Part shown: in pieces, positions 1-13,746 of the stretch
Layout: every line of letters begins with the position of its first letter
Position numbering within the stretch: the stretch's first letter is position 1
Assembly: GCF_003286085.1 (NCBI RefSeq)
Contig: NW_020825330.1
Coordinates: 1,488,001-1,552,000 of the forward strand
Direction of reading: 5' to 3'
DNA length: 64,000 nucleotides
Origin: Drosophila persimilis
Lineage: Eukaryota; Arthropoda; Insecta; Diptera; Drosophilidae
Notes under the pieces: generated by a model
What the model saw: only the letters and a program-made list of their open reading frames with translations
Databases searched by the model: none
What the model was told of the DNA's origin: nothing
Translations under genes and position numbers: made by a program

Positions 1-1473
1 AAGTTTTCTTAATTGCCCGACGCGATACCGCGAATCGTTTCTTCGAGTGCAGACGGCTCTGCTCTCCTCTCAGGCTCGTCGTGTTCAGTTTTTGTGGGTT
101 TGTTCTGCATGGAAAAGTTTTACTGTGTGCGGTCTGTGCTTCGAGTTCGCACTCGGTATTCGGTATTCAGTATTCTGAAAATTCCCCCAAGAGGGCAAGA
201 GCACTGGCGTTTGGCAGTCTCTCTTCTCTGTTTGGAGGAAGGAAGCCAAAAACAAACTTCCAATTTTCAGCATAGTAAAATTCTGTCTAATTAAAATAAG
301 TCCCTTTATTTGAGCGGATTGAAGGGTTTCTGTTTCCCCTAGCCGTTACTTTTATGCAATTAAAGTTTATGTTGTGTCTGCTCATGTATCGAATTGAATA
401 TACCCTTGCAAACAGTCGACAAACATTCATAGTCCTTATTCGACTGCTCTACTGAGGAGCGAACATCATAAGCGATGAATAGCTGGATTTTTGCTTCCTG
501 TGCTCAGATATCTATCAGATACATTGTCCTCTTAGCTGTGTCGTACCCATTTCCCATGCAGATTTGCTCACGTTCTATAGTTCCAACGAAAGTGTTGCCA
601 TTTCTTATGAAAAACAGTTCGAAATGCAATTACTTTGCCCATCGGTTGCCCAATCAAACAGATAACAAATCATGCATATGTTGCACTTCGATTGTCAACA
701 TTTTATCTGAATAATTCGACAATCTATTTCCATATAAAATTGAGTCATGGAAATGGGCTTGTTGCCCCATCAAATCGAAAGGAGAACTGCCTTTTCCACA
801 GAATTTTATTCAATTTTGTGTGGCCTGCAATTGCAATTTGCCAATGGCTTTTCTTTGTCATCGAATTATAATCGAATTGTTAGCTATCCTAGAATTATTT
901 CTCATCCCCGCCCACACAGCTGTCAATTTTCTTGCGAAAAGTTTTTCTCCAATGAATATTTTAGTGCGTCCTGCAAATGAGAGTGTATTTTCCCCTCCAT
1001 TAGCAGTTCCACCTTGATTGAATTTAACTGATAGAACTACAATTATTGTTACTTACTCGTACAATTTGCATATGAAAAGTGTTTGCTTTTATTGCGAGTG
1101 CGAGAGTCTTGTTCCCTGTCTTTCAATCCATAAATATTGCAAGACCTTGTCGTCGAAAGGAAAGTGGAACCGTTTTTGCCGTTGCTGTTCTTTTGCTTGG
1201 ATTCTGCTTCTGTTTCTGTTTCTGTACATCACTTTTGTAGGCCATGGCCAAGATGATTAATGGCCGAAATATACATACAATATACGTACATCGTGGACAG
1301 TATTTTACGAGTGGTGCTCTCTCCCTCTCTGTCTCTCTCTCTTAACTTGGCTTAGTTCGAACCGGCGCACACGCGGCCAATTATCGCTGTCAATGCCAAT
1401 TGAAAGCCATAAATAAATTTGTGAGCCTCCTTTGAGAGAGAGAGAAGACCGGGGCGGGGCGCCTGCGCGCCTG

Positions 1474-1503
1474 AGCGCCTCAGCGCCTCAGCGCCTCAGC
1501 GCC
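1474..1503. repeat. AGCGCCTC short tandem repeat
   Basis: Nearly four head-to-tail copies of the 8-base unit AGCGCCTC, following a GA-rich stretch at 1433-1446. GC-rich in otherwise AT-rich surroundings. Confidence 0.85.
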
Positions 1504-1667
1504 GACTCCTTGAGATCTACATTTGCCAATTGGCTTTCGGTGTTGACACCATTAGGCCGCCCCATGGTGGCGTTCGCGTTGCATGGGTTGCACGGGAGCA
1601 CTCGTACTGGTATTGGTACTTCCACAGTGAAGCCAGCCGAAGTTTTACTGGCTAGTACTTACAAATA

Positions 1668-1910
1668 TTGATCGATTAGTTATCGACTAGTTTTTTGTAC
1701 TATTTATCGATTAATAGAATATTCTTTTTATTTAATGAACGATTAATAACACTTGTATCGATTAATACACGATGAATTGTCTAATTTTTATAGATTTATA
1801 GTCTGTTAATAACAGATGAATAACCTCTTTATTATCGATAAATATCCGATGTTTTACTGATGAGCAACCGATTGTTTATCGATTATCTATGTTTAATTTT
1901 TCATAAATTT
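1668..1910. repeat. CGATA/ATCGAT-rich cluster
   Basis: AT-rich block in which ATCGAT, TTATCGA and CGATTA words recur about every 20-30 bases on both strands. Composition matches the cores of the MITE-like elements at 16592, 46905 and 50709, but I find no clear CAGTGCG-type ends here. It could be a decayed copy or an independent cluster. CGATA is also the core of DREF/BEAF-32 sites in Drosophila. Confidence 0.6.
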
Positions 1911-4670
1911 ATCATAAAAGATATGAAAATGATATGTAACTAAAACTAAAGGCTCTTCAGTCCTCACTCCTCCTCACTCTCCTCGGCTGTTGTGGCTGTT
2001 CCTCCTTAACCTTTGGTTTTGTTCACTTCCTCTGATGATCTGCTTGCTGATCCATACGAATAGATAGCACTTTCCACACACATGTACATACGTTTCTGAC
2101 ACAGAGAAGGAAGCACTTCCGACCCTCAAAAGTATTCCGACCACAAGTGCGATGTGTCACGTATTGTAATGTACTTCAGTTTTTGTATACGAAATATTGT
2201 ATTTTCATAGCGAATCGAGGTATCCCCTATATGGTATCATATACTATATCTTCCATTACTATACCCCAAATGGAATGATGGATCTCCAAGGAGTTGTAGT
2301 ATCTACAGCGACAGCTCTTTTCCTTCGTTTTCGTTTTTGTTTTTGAGTGTCTCGTGTGTATCGCATCTTTGTGCAAAAGCCAATTAAAGTGCACCAAATA
2401 GTTGGCCAATTGTTCCTTTGCCCCGTCATGGGATTGCTCCACTTTACGTGATGCAAAATACGAGACAGAGATGCAGATAGAGAGAGGGAGAAAAGTTCAA
2501 GCGATGTGTCTTCCCTCTGGTCTGTCGGTCTGTCGGTCTGTCGGTTGACGGTTTTTGTTGCAATGCATTGCATGCCACTGATCAGTAGCCTGAGATTGTG
2601 TGCGGTACGGCAAGTATCTGTCACCTACACCCCCTACTCCCCCCCTAATTGGCTGAGAGCCAGTCAGTCCGTCCGTCCATCCGTCCATAGCCGCATTGCG
2701 CATACGCACCGTTGACCCAGCCGCATTACTTTCGCCTCAGAAACCGAAAATTCGATTTAGAATCCGAAGCAGCAGAATCTGGGGCAAACAAGTGTACTTT
2801 GCCGAATGAATGCATGCCCCCGTCAGCCACTGCCACTGCCACTTATAAGTGCCCCTGCCTCTGCCACTGCCTCTCCACTCCACTCCACTCCACTGCACTC
2901 CACTCTCTGTGTCTCTGTGGCTGTGTGCTCTGTCGCTTAATTAAGTTTTTATGTTCGACTGTCAGCAACTGGATTGACTTGAAATCGCACTGCAATAAAC
3001 AAAAAAGAAAAATGGCAAAAAGAGCGTATGAGTATCTCTAACCAAAAAGCGTATGGCCAGCATTTTGTGGCACAAAACGTTTTTGGCACGCATTCTGTGA
3101 CTGCTGGGGCTGCTGCCAGCGATGACAGTGGGCTGCTGCTGCCGTTGGCCGTTGGTCAACAACATGATTTATGTGGCCAAGTGTTGAGCCTGGGCGTGGC
3201 CTAGAGCTGTGAGCCGGAAGCAGACGATGTTGGCCAGACGCGAGCCGAGGATGATAGACATGCTCCAGACAACATTTGCCGCAGAATCTCATGGGCACAA
3301 GCGACACAAACAGAAACCGAAACAGAAACCGCAGCAGCAGAGAACCACAGCCAAAGATGATCATTTCCTGCTTAGAAGTGCTCTTCAGGTCTCTGCAAAG
3401 CTCCGCATCCGATGATCTTCTTGGGCTCCTTACTTTGTTGCGGCGAAACGAATGCTCGCTGGCTCTCCTGTCAGCGATCCGTTCCTCAAAATAAGCCCAG
3501 AACCAAAACAAAGGTCCGCAGCATACCCCTATTCGTTGTCTTTAAGCGGATCCAAAGATCTAATCGTAAGGGAGTTTCCTTCCACAAACTGAGAGGAAAG
3601 GAGAGTGCCGGGGGAATGTAGAACCAACTGGCACTAAATCTTCAGTCAAATTAGGGACGAATCATCACTCACTTACCCCAAAATCAAGACACAAAAGCTG
3701 GGAATTTTTCGGAATATTTTGAGAAGAAAAATTCGCGAAAAATCTCAGGAGACTGCACTGCACATCGGAGGCAAAATAAATACTGAACTCCGTTTCCGTT
3801 TGCCGTTACATTTGGTTTCTCTCCGATCTCCGACAGGGATCTATTGGATAATGATCTAATCCTGCAGCAAATCGATTGAGATACTGCTGATACTCTTTGC
3901 ATCTCCATTCATCTCTCTATTTTGCATATTCCCCTTGGCCATTGTCTTTTGAGAGCAGAGTAAACAGAGGATAATAAGGGAAACGAGACCCAAAGATCAT
4001 ATCATTGTCCCATGTCTGACGATCGCGATTCGCACTCTTTTCCCTTTGTTGTGAGTTAATCAATAAATCTAACCCTTTGGCTTGTTGTCGCTTCTGATGC
4101 AGATCGACAGGGGATGGATGGCTGGGTCCCTGGCCACAAAAACAGAATGAACCAACAGAGTAAACAAAGCAAACCATACAAGAGACAGAAAAAAGCTATA
4201 AAATACGTTTTTGAATTTATTTTGAACAAATTTCGAGACGAAGAAGCAATATTTCTCAAAGGATCAGTTCTATAAGAGAAATGGGAGTTAGCATCACAAA
4301 ATTGAAGCTTAAACTTATTTTGAACTCATGTTTTTTCGGATGTAACTACATGATATTCACATTCAAGAACGAGTTGTTCTTCTTATGATAATAAGTAGAG
4401 AGTAAAGTCTGGGGATGAATTGCAAGATCGAAGCTACAATTCGAATACCCTCTCAGTCGCTCTTCGTTTAAAAGAGAACCGCTGAGTATTGGTATGATAT
4501 ATTGATCACGCTCTGACAGACTATATCTCTTATTGATAATTATATAATGCTCCTCAAACACTGATTGATCTGCTCTCTGGTTGTAAGAACACGAGCATCG
4601 ATTGTAGGTCGGTTTCCACTCCAACCGGATGGCAGCAACCCACAAAATCAGTCCGAAAAATAATATAGTA

Positions 4671-4700
4671 ATCGGGGGGAATCGGGGGGAATCGGGGGAA
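4671..4700 (+). repeat. Three tandem ATCGGGGGGA units
   Basis: Three consecutive 10-base units with G runs of 6, 6 and 5. There are only three G runs, so this does not meet the usual four-run G-quadruplex pattern. Confidence 0.85.
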
Positions 4701-5067
4701 AAACATCTACATAAATCCATTCATTCAGCCATTTATCGTGTGGCATGCTCTCTGTTCCGCACTCGGATTGCATAATTGATTGCGGATTGTGCGGGGGACA
4801 AGAATGGAATGTCCATGTAATTGCATGCCAGGTGTCATAAAGCTCTTTGCAATTTGTGTGTGCTGTTACTCTTTTTTTGGTGGGGCCTGGGCGAGATCCA
4901 ATTCTTTTTTGTTCGTTGTATTTTGTGGCAAGTTGCACTTTCGGTTTCGGTTTCGCTTACGATTCGGTGGTGGTGGTGGTGTCGAGTGCCCACGCACTCT
5001 TCCGCCCGCATTCTCAGACGACGCGACGCGACAGAGTCCAACAACGACAACGACAACGACAACGACA

Positions 5068-5100
5068 GGGGGCCAAGTGGGGCAAGTGGGGCAACTGGGG
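5068..5100 (+). other. G-quadruplex-capable tract
   Basis: Four runs of at least four G (5068-5072, 5079-5082, 5088-5091, 5097-5100) with loops of 6, 5 and 5 bases on the + strand. This satisfies the standard G4 pattern with four possible tetrads. It follows an ACAACG repeat and ends 30 bases before the TATTTAA of the candidate core promoter at 5130. Confidence 0.8.
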
Positions 5101-5129
5101 CAACGCGGGACATTGCCCACTTTGGTGCT

Positions 5130-5166
5130 TATTTAACACAGTCTAGTGGTTCAGTTGGTCAGTTCT
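5130..5166 (+). promoter_or_regulatory. Candidate TATA-like/initiator core promoter
   Basis: TATTTAA at 5130-5136 and an initiator-like TCAGTT at 5159-5164 are spaced so that the initiator A (5161) lies 31 bases after the first T, the usual Drosophila geometry. A second TCAGTT at 5151 is too close to the TATA. The motifs are short and could be chance. No downstream exon or donor was confirmed. Confidence 0.3.
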
Positions 5167-5362
5167 GGTGGCAGCCAAATTCGCTTTTAATGAGAAGCCG
5201 AAAAGCGTAGCCGCCACCGCCACAGCCACAGCCACAGCCACAATTTGCCTCGAAGTTGCAGCTGGAGGGAGGCCGCCGCCGTCGCTGGTGCAACTCCACT
5301 CCTGCTTTTGTTGCTTTTGTCGTCATTAAACATAAATTTCCATGAATTAACAACTGCAGCGA

Positions 5363-5433
5363 CAGCAGCAGCAGCAGCAGCAGCATAAAGTGCAGCAACA
5401 AGAGGAGCAGCCAGCCAGCCAGCCAGCCAGCCA
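5363..5433. repeat. CAG and CAGC microsatellites
   Basis: Seven CAG units at 5363-5383, then CAGC units at 5408-5433. Both sit in sequence with no convincing coding frame, so a polyglutamine exon is not supported. Confidence 0.8.
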
Positions 5434-8175
5434 CAGGAGCTGCATCCATTGGTCCGGCCAGCCGCCTCCACAATTGGGTTGCCTTTAATATTTCCCCACA
5501 TACCCTCTCGAGCAACAAGAGCATGCCCATTTTGTAAGACGACAAGGGAGAACAGGGAATACAGAGCAGATTAAAGCAGTTCTTCAGTTAGACATATGTT
5601 TGTCTTCCTATCCATAACCAGAATAGTGACCTATATACATATGTATACCCCATGTGGACCCTACATTCCCATGAGCAATCTCTCATTAGAGAAGCTTTAG
5701 TAATTGTGCAAAAGATATGCATTCTGAGCCCTTTCTTTACCTTCTTTGGTGTCCCATGTGCCTCGACAAAGACGTTAAGACTCTCTAGTAAAGAATGACA
5801 ATAGGAAAACCATTAAGTGTATGAATACTTGGAATACTTTGAGCCGCTATTGGTTTTTGCAAAAGGTGGTCATTGCAGGGTGCTCAATGCTTCGACTAAT
5901 GTAAGCCTTGACCTACCGCTCTTTGCTTTGTTTTTTGCGATTGTTTTTTGTACAGCAGAAGGAAGAAAGGAGAGGGTCAAGTGGAGCGAATAGCCTAAAA
6001 ACCATCGACTAAAATCGAAATTAAATTGTACAAAAGAACTGAAAACCTACGAAACGTTGAACATTCAAACAATATTACAAGAGACAAACCTGACAGTTTG
6101 TATGATCTATCAGAAATTCTAGGAATTTGAATAGTTGAATATTTATCGGCAATACTAGAATATCCTGAGGTCTTTGAACCTCTGTCCAAATGGATATCAA
6201 GTGGGGAATATTAAATAGAAATAATCTGCGAACGTGCCTGACACTCCATTTGCTGGTGGCCCCATTCGGAAGGAAATCTACAGTACTTTTACTTCTTGCC
6301 CCGCAAAAGTCGTACCCTTAAAAAGAAAAGGGAAACCCGAGGCCCATAAATACGATTTTTGTTTTTGTTTATGTGTACAGCTTTTATTTTTAATTAGTTT
6401 CCAAACAAATCGATCAGCGGATGACTGACAGATGGATGCTGCTGTTCACTTTTGCTTATGGCAGAGAATGTGCGAAACCTTCGATAGCCATAAATCCAGT
6501 GCGATTTATTCCTTTGTTCTCAATGTCTGAAACGGCTCGAAACGTGGCTCCAGTTCGCCAGTTCGCCAGTTCTCCAGTTCTCCAGTTCCATTCACATTCA
6601 CATAACCCACTCAGAAGGAGCTGGCTCTGGCCTGGCCTGGCCTGGCCTGGCTCTGGCTTCCTTCTTGTGGTTTTCACATTTTATTATTTTGAGATTGAAA
6701 CGCGTCAAAAGCACGCCTGTAACACGATCTTTTTTTTAGAGATGAATGCCGTGGGGGAAGGGTGGAGAGTAGAGAGAGACGTCTTTCGAACACTCGAAAC
6801 AATCTCCTCGGGGCTCTGGGGGTTGTGTGCCATTGAGGAAAAGGGTTCTGTTCTCTTCTGTTCTGTTCTGTTCATTTCTGTGGTTATTTTTTTGTTTTTG
6901 CTGTTCTCGAAAGCTCCTACCCCGCACTCTAGAGTCTAGAGTCCATTCGGGCAGCTGGTCCTCTAGAAGTCTGGCATTCTGTCGTCTGTCGTCTGTCGTT
7001 TGGTGAGTGATTACGGCACGTGAGTGGGGCAGTGTATCTGCGCGATACGAGTGTATTTGAGCTCTGAGGCATTTCCAATAAAAGATGGAGGCACTTTCGA
7101 TGGGGTGTATCCCCAAGAAAGTTGCACTCGTTCATTGATTTCAATAAGCAACGAGAAAAACACAAGAAGACTATCTTTTGATACGATGCGAGACGCATGA
7201 CGATGCATATTGCTGCCTCGCTCAATCATAAGGTCAATCAATCAATGATGTCTACTACTTAGGCCATGTAGATCCCCTTTCAGGCAGTAGCCATAGCCAG
7301 AAGTTTGAAGCTACAGACAGGATTGAGTTACTCTTTCGTAGCAGAGAACGGAGACACATATTTCTTCAAAGATTTCAAGACTTCTCTTCAGAATTTCAGA
7401 CATTCGAAATCTTTCATTGGGGAAGATGGTTATGCATTTTGCAGTAGATAAAGGGCTCTGCTTCCTCCATGGAAACTCCAAACTTTAAACTTATTTGAAC
7501 GCCCCAACATGATTGCACATAGCCATGGCTCACTGTACTAATGGCTGTCTTTTTGAGTGCTCCCAAATCTTTGGGTTTTAGGCTGCTTTTCGGCTGATTT
7601 TTGGTGCCATGTCAAGTGTCGAAAATTCGGGGGGCATACGAAATTGCGGTATGCATCAGAGACAGAGACCGCCACAGAAACAGGCAAATTAATTTTCGAA
7701 CCGGCTCTTAAAGCCCATCCGCAGTCTTCAGTCCACGGACCACAGATGAGGCCGGGGCTTAAGACCTAAAGCCTCTGTCGCACTGTCTCTGCCCACAAGA
7801 ATACTTACTTTTAAGAGCCCATGAAGAGCGGGATGAAAGGCGAAATCAGTTTGCATGAAATGCGATTTGCATTTTCCACCCAAAAATACACTCTGCCCCT
7901 CCGCAAAAGAAAAGGGGGGAGCGAGAGTAAGTAGGTATGTGGGCATGGGGGGCAGGGCCCACACAGGAAAAGGTGAGAGAGAAGGTGAGAGGCTTTTGTC
8001 CTGAAGGATGGATTATGGTTCCGATTGTTCTGATTGTTCTGATGTTCACCGCCTGCTGTCGCTGTTTCTTGCCAGAAATAGAACGTAATTAACAGCAGGA
8101 AATTTCACTTTTGCGCTTCCATTCAAAATTGTTCATAGAATTTCCCAAACCCCACAGAAGCGGCTCAAAGTGCAG

Positions 8176-8218
8176 ACCCAGGCCGAGGCCCAGGCCCAGG
8201 CCAGGCCAGGCCAGGCCA
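8176..8218. repeat. GGCCCA/GGCCA tandem repeat
   Basis: Degenerate 5-6 base units (AGGCC, AGGCCC) in tandem. GC-rich low complexity. Confidence 0.8.
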
Positions 8219-8458
8219 CGAAAATGCTTTCGTTCATACCCACATATACAGTATTGTGTTCTCTGTGCTTCAGTGCTCGGTGCTCGGTGCTCGGTGTTCG
8301 GTGTGTGAGTACATATGTCGAAACTTTCGCATCTGAATGGCATGCAACGCAACAATAAGCTTGGGCGTTCAATTTCCACGAAAAGTCCACACGGTAATTG
8401 AGAGAAGCTCTAGGAAAAGTGTATTTTACAGTAGTCGAGGCGCTAGAGGTGGTCGTGA

Positions 8459-8640
8459 GAAGCGATAAGCTTCGATAGGCAATAAAGGGAAAACGATAGG
8501 CAAGATAGTACCATATGCTTGAAGTGTCAGTGTAAAGCGATAGGCTTTGAAACTGAAGTCAGCTTCGATAGGCAATAAATTGAATTGAATCGATAGCAAT
8601 TCAAACAAAGTTTTACCTTCCTAAGATCTTTATCGATCAC
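8459..8640. repeat. CGATAGGC-containing cluster
   Basis: The word CGATAGGC recurs four times. A 19-base copy (AGCTTCGATAGGCAATAAA) is found identically at 8468-8486 and 8561-8579, 93 bases apart, with related units between. ATCGAT words follow. This resembles the other CGATA clusters but is more clearly tandem. Confidence 0.65.
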
Positions 8641-10265
8641 TTTGCAAAGTTCTGCTGTTTGATTAGTATCTTCTCCCAAACGTTCATGAGTTCAGGTTTC
8701 CCTGGTAGATTTCCAGCAATCGTTTATTAGTTTAACAAAGAATCAAACATCCTACGCTGCCAAAATCTACCATCTGCCAGGACAAAGGCAATGAATGCGA
8801 CTCGAACCCGCGAGGAGAGGGTATGTACAAACTACGTATTACGGAGAGACTGCACGAGCACTCCGGACATCCCCACCCCATCCCCTACACCTATCCGTAT
8901 ACCTATACCGATGGATGGCTCCATGGTGTGCACTCACAGACACTCGAACACTCGTGAAAATCGCCTGAAAATAATTGAGAGCACGCGCACTGGATTACAC
9001 GAAATTATTTTATGGCAGGACTTCGAAACGGGGGTTGGCTGCATTTGCATGGCAGCGTCTCCCTGCGGCGAGAGGGAGGGAGAGAGCGATGCTCTCCTAA
9101 AGTCAAAAGGGTAAATCGGTAACTCTACGAGTGCTCTACGTACATCTGCCCGATGGACGAGTTGATCTTGGTTAAAATGTTTGCGGTTTGCGGAATGGGC
9201 TCAATGGCCTGGAAGCTAGAGTTTCGTTGTAATACACACCCCCGAAAAACAGTTTATAAATATTGATATCACTACTGTAAACATCGATAACCCCTCGATG
9301 GGTCATAAATAATACCGTAATTCACTTAACGATCCCCGAGATGGCAATCTGTGAGTTTTACTTCGGTGTGAGGGGTGGAGGGTGCCGGAAGATTGGATTT
9401 AATGGCTAGATAGAGCCATAGATGGTTTCTCTAACGAAAGGGAGGGACCCAGTATAGTCTTAAGGGATTATGGTAGAATATGGTAGGAGGGAAATGAAAA
9501 CGATTCCAGGAAACAAGACTTGGGGGGAGGGACTTACTGTGCCAGTGCCATACTATCATTGAGCCAGAGCTCCTCTCTCAGGAGTATTTAAAGCTTTAGT
9601 TTTTCTTTTCGAAGTACCCCTGCCACATGCCACATATGCCACATATCGATACACTCTTTGAGCCCGAGATGAAACTCAAGTTTCAAGCGTTTTCCTGCTT
9701 AACGTTTGTTGTTGCTCTGTTGCGCTGTTGCGCTGTTGCGCTGTTGCTGTTGTTGTTGGGATTGTTGTTTTCAATCGAACGATGAAATTAATTGTCTCCT
9801 TTTACGCCGGCGGACTGGCTGGCTGTCGGTGCCACTTGAATGGATGGCACCGCGCCTTACCTCAATGTGTGGCATCCTCACACCACACACGACGGCGATT
9901 TCGGTGCCTGCCCCGTACGTTCACGGGTGGTCCCGAAAAGGTGTTAGGCACCCCCATCCCCCACTCCCACCTTCGTTGTTGTCCCGCCCGCCCGCACCTA
10001 ACACTTCATCGGAGGAGGAGCGTAACCCTAAACGTGGATCAAAAACTTAACCTTGCGCCAGGCACAGCGCTGCAGGCACGGCGTTGCAGCCACAGCCACA
10101 GCCACAGAGACCCGAAGCAGAGAGAAACAGAAATGTCATTGTTTACAAGTGGAAAAACAGTAACAGAAACAGAAACAGATTTTCAGAATCGTTCAAGCAA
10201 ATTGCCGCGGCAGCTGCCACAGGCATCTATCTATCTAGCCCTACTTTGGGCTTAAGCAAATCCCT

Positions 10266-10291
10266 CCCCCATCCCCCATCCCCCGTCCCCC
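10266..10291 (-). other. G-quadruplex-capable tract, five-G runs
   Basis: On the + strand four runs of exactly five C (10266-10270, 10273-10277, 10280-10284, 10287-10291) are separated by two bases each. The minus strand therefore has four G5 runs with three 2-base loops, a compact pattern expected to fold very stably. The C strand could form an i-motif. Confidence 0.85.
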
Positions 10292-11969
10292 TTTCCGCGG
10301 CAGCCCACCCGCTAATTGTCTGCAATTTATATCGAGAGTACGATTATACGAGTATATGGCATATGACAGCTGGTAGCCCAAGCCGCAGAGTAAACACTGG
10401 ATGGCATGGGATGGACTCTCCCCTAAAGCAATACCTTCCATTCTCACATCGGGATGCGGTACGATGGATAGTTCTTAGGTACATATATCCTAAATAGAAA
10501 GCATTACCCATCAATCCGTAAAGCAAGCCATGAATGCTGAGAATTGGATGAAAAAATAGACCCGAAGAGAGAGGACAGACATACGAGAGAGAGAGAGAGA
10601 TCGTAGATTAAGGTGGTAATGGAGATGGAAATTCTTAGCGCATAACTTTGGCACAATCACGCGTCATGCAGCTGCACCCCTCGGCCTAGCAATTCTGGCA
10701 TTGAATATTGAATAATTGGTTGTTGATTTGGTTTCTATCTGTGGCAGAGCACTCACTGTAGGCACGAGTATATGTATGTAAATGCCGGACTGCATACTTG
10801 CTGCGATCACTGTTTGCCTGTAGATAAAACCGATCGATGGACGGGGTACGGGCAAGGGTAAAGGACTGTGTGACTGTCCGTTGACCGTCAGGATCGATTA
10901 GTTAACATGAACAATTTCACGCCTCGTTTGGTGGCAAAGCAGAGAGGAAAGAGAGCCAGATGGATGGAGACAGAAGGAAGGGGAGGCCCATAGACAGAGG
11001 AGGATAAAAGTTGGTCGATGGATCCATCCAGCCGTCGGTTGATGATCGCTCTGAAATCGCGTGTCTGACAGACATTTTGGTGGCTTCTTCAATTATTTTA
11101 TGGATTCTCTCCCATACTCATACTCTCCCTCCCTGTCTGTCCCTCTCTTTTTGTGAGATCCACTTGAATGAATATTTTGTGAGGGCAACAACAATTTGCA
11201 GCCCATTAGAATATATACGTCGTATCTATTTTATTTATAGATATTTTGGAAGATTTTCCAGATCTCAGGAATTTGCATTTTTAAACAAAAAAAAATTGTA
11301 AATTTTTTTTTGTTTTTTCTGCACATGAGAGATCTTGGGCTCTATCTCTCTCTACCTCCCTCTCCTCCCCAATTTCTGTATACATTTTGTGCATTTTCTG
11401 TTTTGGATTTTCCGCGACCTTCTCTTTGCCCCCTGCCCCACCCCTCGCCGCGTCCACCCCTCTTCTGCTGTGGTTGCCTTTGGCAAAGAAAATGTTTTGC
11501 CAATTTGGCGATTTGAATGTCCGATACACTCGATACAGCGGACATGAACGATGCATAGTCATAATTTTGTTGGCCAGGCTTTTCAGCTTTTGCCAGTGCC
11601 CGAGAGTGAGATTTATCTAAGTTTTCGATACTCCCTGTCCGCAGCCTCTCTCTGGGCCCCGCCCCCTTGGTAGCCCCCAGGGGCCCCAACACAAAAAAGC
11701 AACAAAAGTTGATAAGTTGTTGTCGTCGTTGTCGTTGTTGTGGTGTTTGCTGTTGTTGTTGCTTGGGTTGTTGATAGGTAATTTACATAATTACCTCAAG
11801 GCGTGTCGACCAACAATTGTATGTGGCACCTACCTAGCAACCCCCCCGCCCCCCAGCGCCCTAGCCATCAGCCATCAGCCGTCAGCCATGCTGGGGCATG
11901 CAAGAGCCCGATGCTGCTGCTGCTCAACAGAAATCAGAAGTCAGGGAATTATCCAGACCACAGATCCCC

Positions 11970-11996
11970 AACTCAACTCAACTCAACTCAACTCAA
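11970..11996. repeat. ACTCA pentanucleotide repeat
   Basis: Five perfect ACTCA units in tandem. Confidence 0.85.
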
Positions 11997-12688
11997 CGAC
12001 GGATGATAAGCCGCCAGAGAGCCAGAATGCCAGAAAGCCAGAAAGCCAAAGAGCCAACCTGCTGTTGCTGTTGCTGTTGCTGTGACACCAAACAAACAAG
12101 GCAACAAAACGACAAAAATTACACATATTCCGTGAGGCAGGGAATCGACTAGCAGATGCCCCTTGGCAGGCAGTCGCATAGCCCTGAGGCGGGCTTCCGC
12201 AATACGCATTTCAAGCCTGGTAAGCCTGGCTCTCTCTCTCCCTTTCCCAGTGTGGTTGAGCAAAGGAAAATGGGAAAATATAGGCTATAGATTGCTCCTT
12301 TTTGGAGGGATTTAGGCCTTGTAGTCCCAAGTCGAATCATTTCAATAAATGAGAACTTCAGTGAAAGCTTCTTCTTGGATAGAAAACAGGCTTTCGTTAA
12401 GCTCTAATAGATCCATAAGACGATGCCTAAAGACTCCCTGAGATTGCAGTATCCCTCTTTCTACAAACCATTGATTCCATCGAACCGATATACCCGAGGG
12501 GGCACACACCGCGCATACAATTGGTAATCAAGGCATAACTATGCGGAACTGAACAGCCAGTCCGCCACAAAGGGTGCAGTGGGGGGCAGGGGCAGGGCAT
12601 GAGATGGGGTCTGGGTTGGAGTCTGTCAGGGGGCACATTGAACTTTTCTGAAGAACGAAACGAAAGAAGAAATCTGGTCTGCGGGTCG

Positions 12689-12732
12689 GTCACTGCCACT
12701 GCCACTGCCAGTGCCACTGCCAGTGCCAGAGC
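12689..12732. repeat. ACTGCC/AGTGCC hexanucleotide repeat
   Basis: About seven degenerate units of ACTGCC, AGTGCC and AGAGCC. Confidence 0.8.
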
Positions 12733-13724
12733 CAGAGACAGTGCCACTGTGCAACAAATGCCAAATGCAGGCAGCTTCGCACACCCGGCGTTGCAGTTGC
12801 AGTTTCAGTTTCAGTTTCATGTGGATAGATGCACGAGTACAAGTACTGGTACTCGCACTCTTTATATATAGTACAGATATATCCATGAAATCCATGTTGT
12901 TAATGTTTGTTTGTGTGTCCCTTGTTTAGTTGTCATATGTAATTGCAATTGCTGGATTTGCTGGATTTTGCTGCATTATCCCTGCGCCCAGGAACTGTCA
13001 ACACATTACAAACTATATAGTACATATTGCTGTCCCTCGTTTTACAGTGAAGATTCTGTGAATTCCGCGATTCAGGGCAATCCTCCATTGACAGAAGGAG
13101 TATCTGTATCTGGATGATCCCTGGTTCTATGCCTAGGTTCTATACAGAGATAGGTATCCTGCTGCTTTGCATTGCAAATTAAATTATGAAACTATTATTA
13201 TTCTCAATAATCGGATATCTTACATCATTTGGTCTTATTTTGGGAGCAGCACTCACAAGCCGTACGGAACGTGTCCTTGCAACGTGTATCCATGTCCCTG
13301 CTCGGGCTTCGATTCATTGCGTAAAAGAGCAATTTGTCGTTTGCTTATTCTATGCTTATTATGCCACAAGGCCTTTCTTTGCCACACAGCAACAAGAACC
13401 CCACCCCCCATTCCCACTGCCACTCCCCTGCCTCTCCTCGACTGGGACTCCCACTGGGGGAGCGTGCTTTAAGTGAAACACGAGCTTTTAATTTAATCGA
13501 CTTTTTCCAGTGGCTATTTTTGTTGGTTTTCGGTTCGACGTTGGCATTTCTGGAGCCTATAGCTTGTTGTTTCAGTATTTTCGGTATATTTAGTATATTT
13601 GGTATATTCCGCACATAGTATTATCTATGCCTTTTTGGTAGAGTCTTCGTCTTCTAGGGTATTTGAAGATTCGCTTCTACTCGGAGTCTTTTCCAGGAAG
13701 AAAAGGATAATTGGATGCCTTGAA

Positions 13725-13746
13725 TGTGTGTGTGTGTGTGTGTGTG
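13725..13746. repeat. GT dinucleotide microsatellite
   Basis: Eleven TG units. Alternating purine-pyrimidine tract. Confidence 0.9.

Noticed and set aside
1345..1375. AGTTCGAACC resembling a tRNA B box
   Set aside because: No A box or cloverleaf can be drawn upstream, so not a tRNA gene.
11760..11795. TTGATAG|GTAATT resembling a ratchet point
   Set aside because: G/T-rich rather than pyrimidine-rich upstream and a poor donor; falls in a GTT microsatellite.
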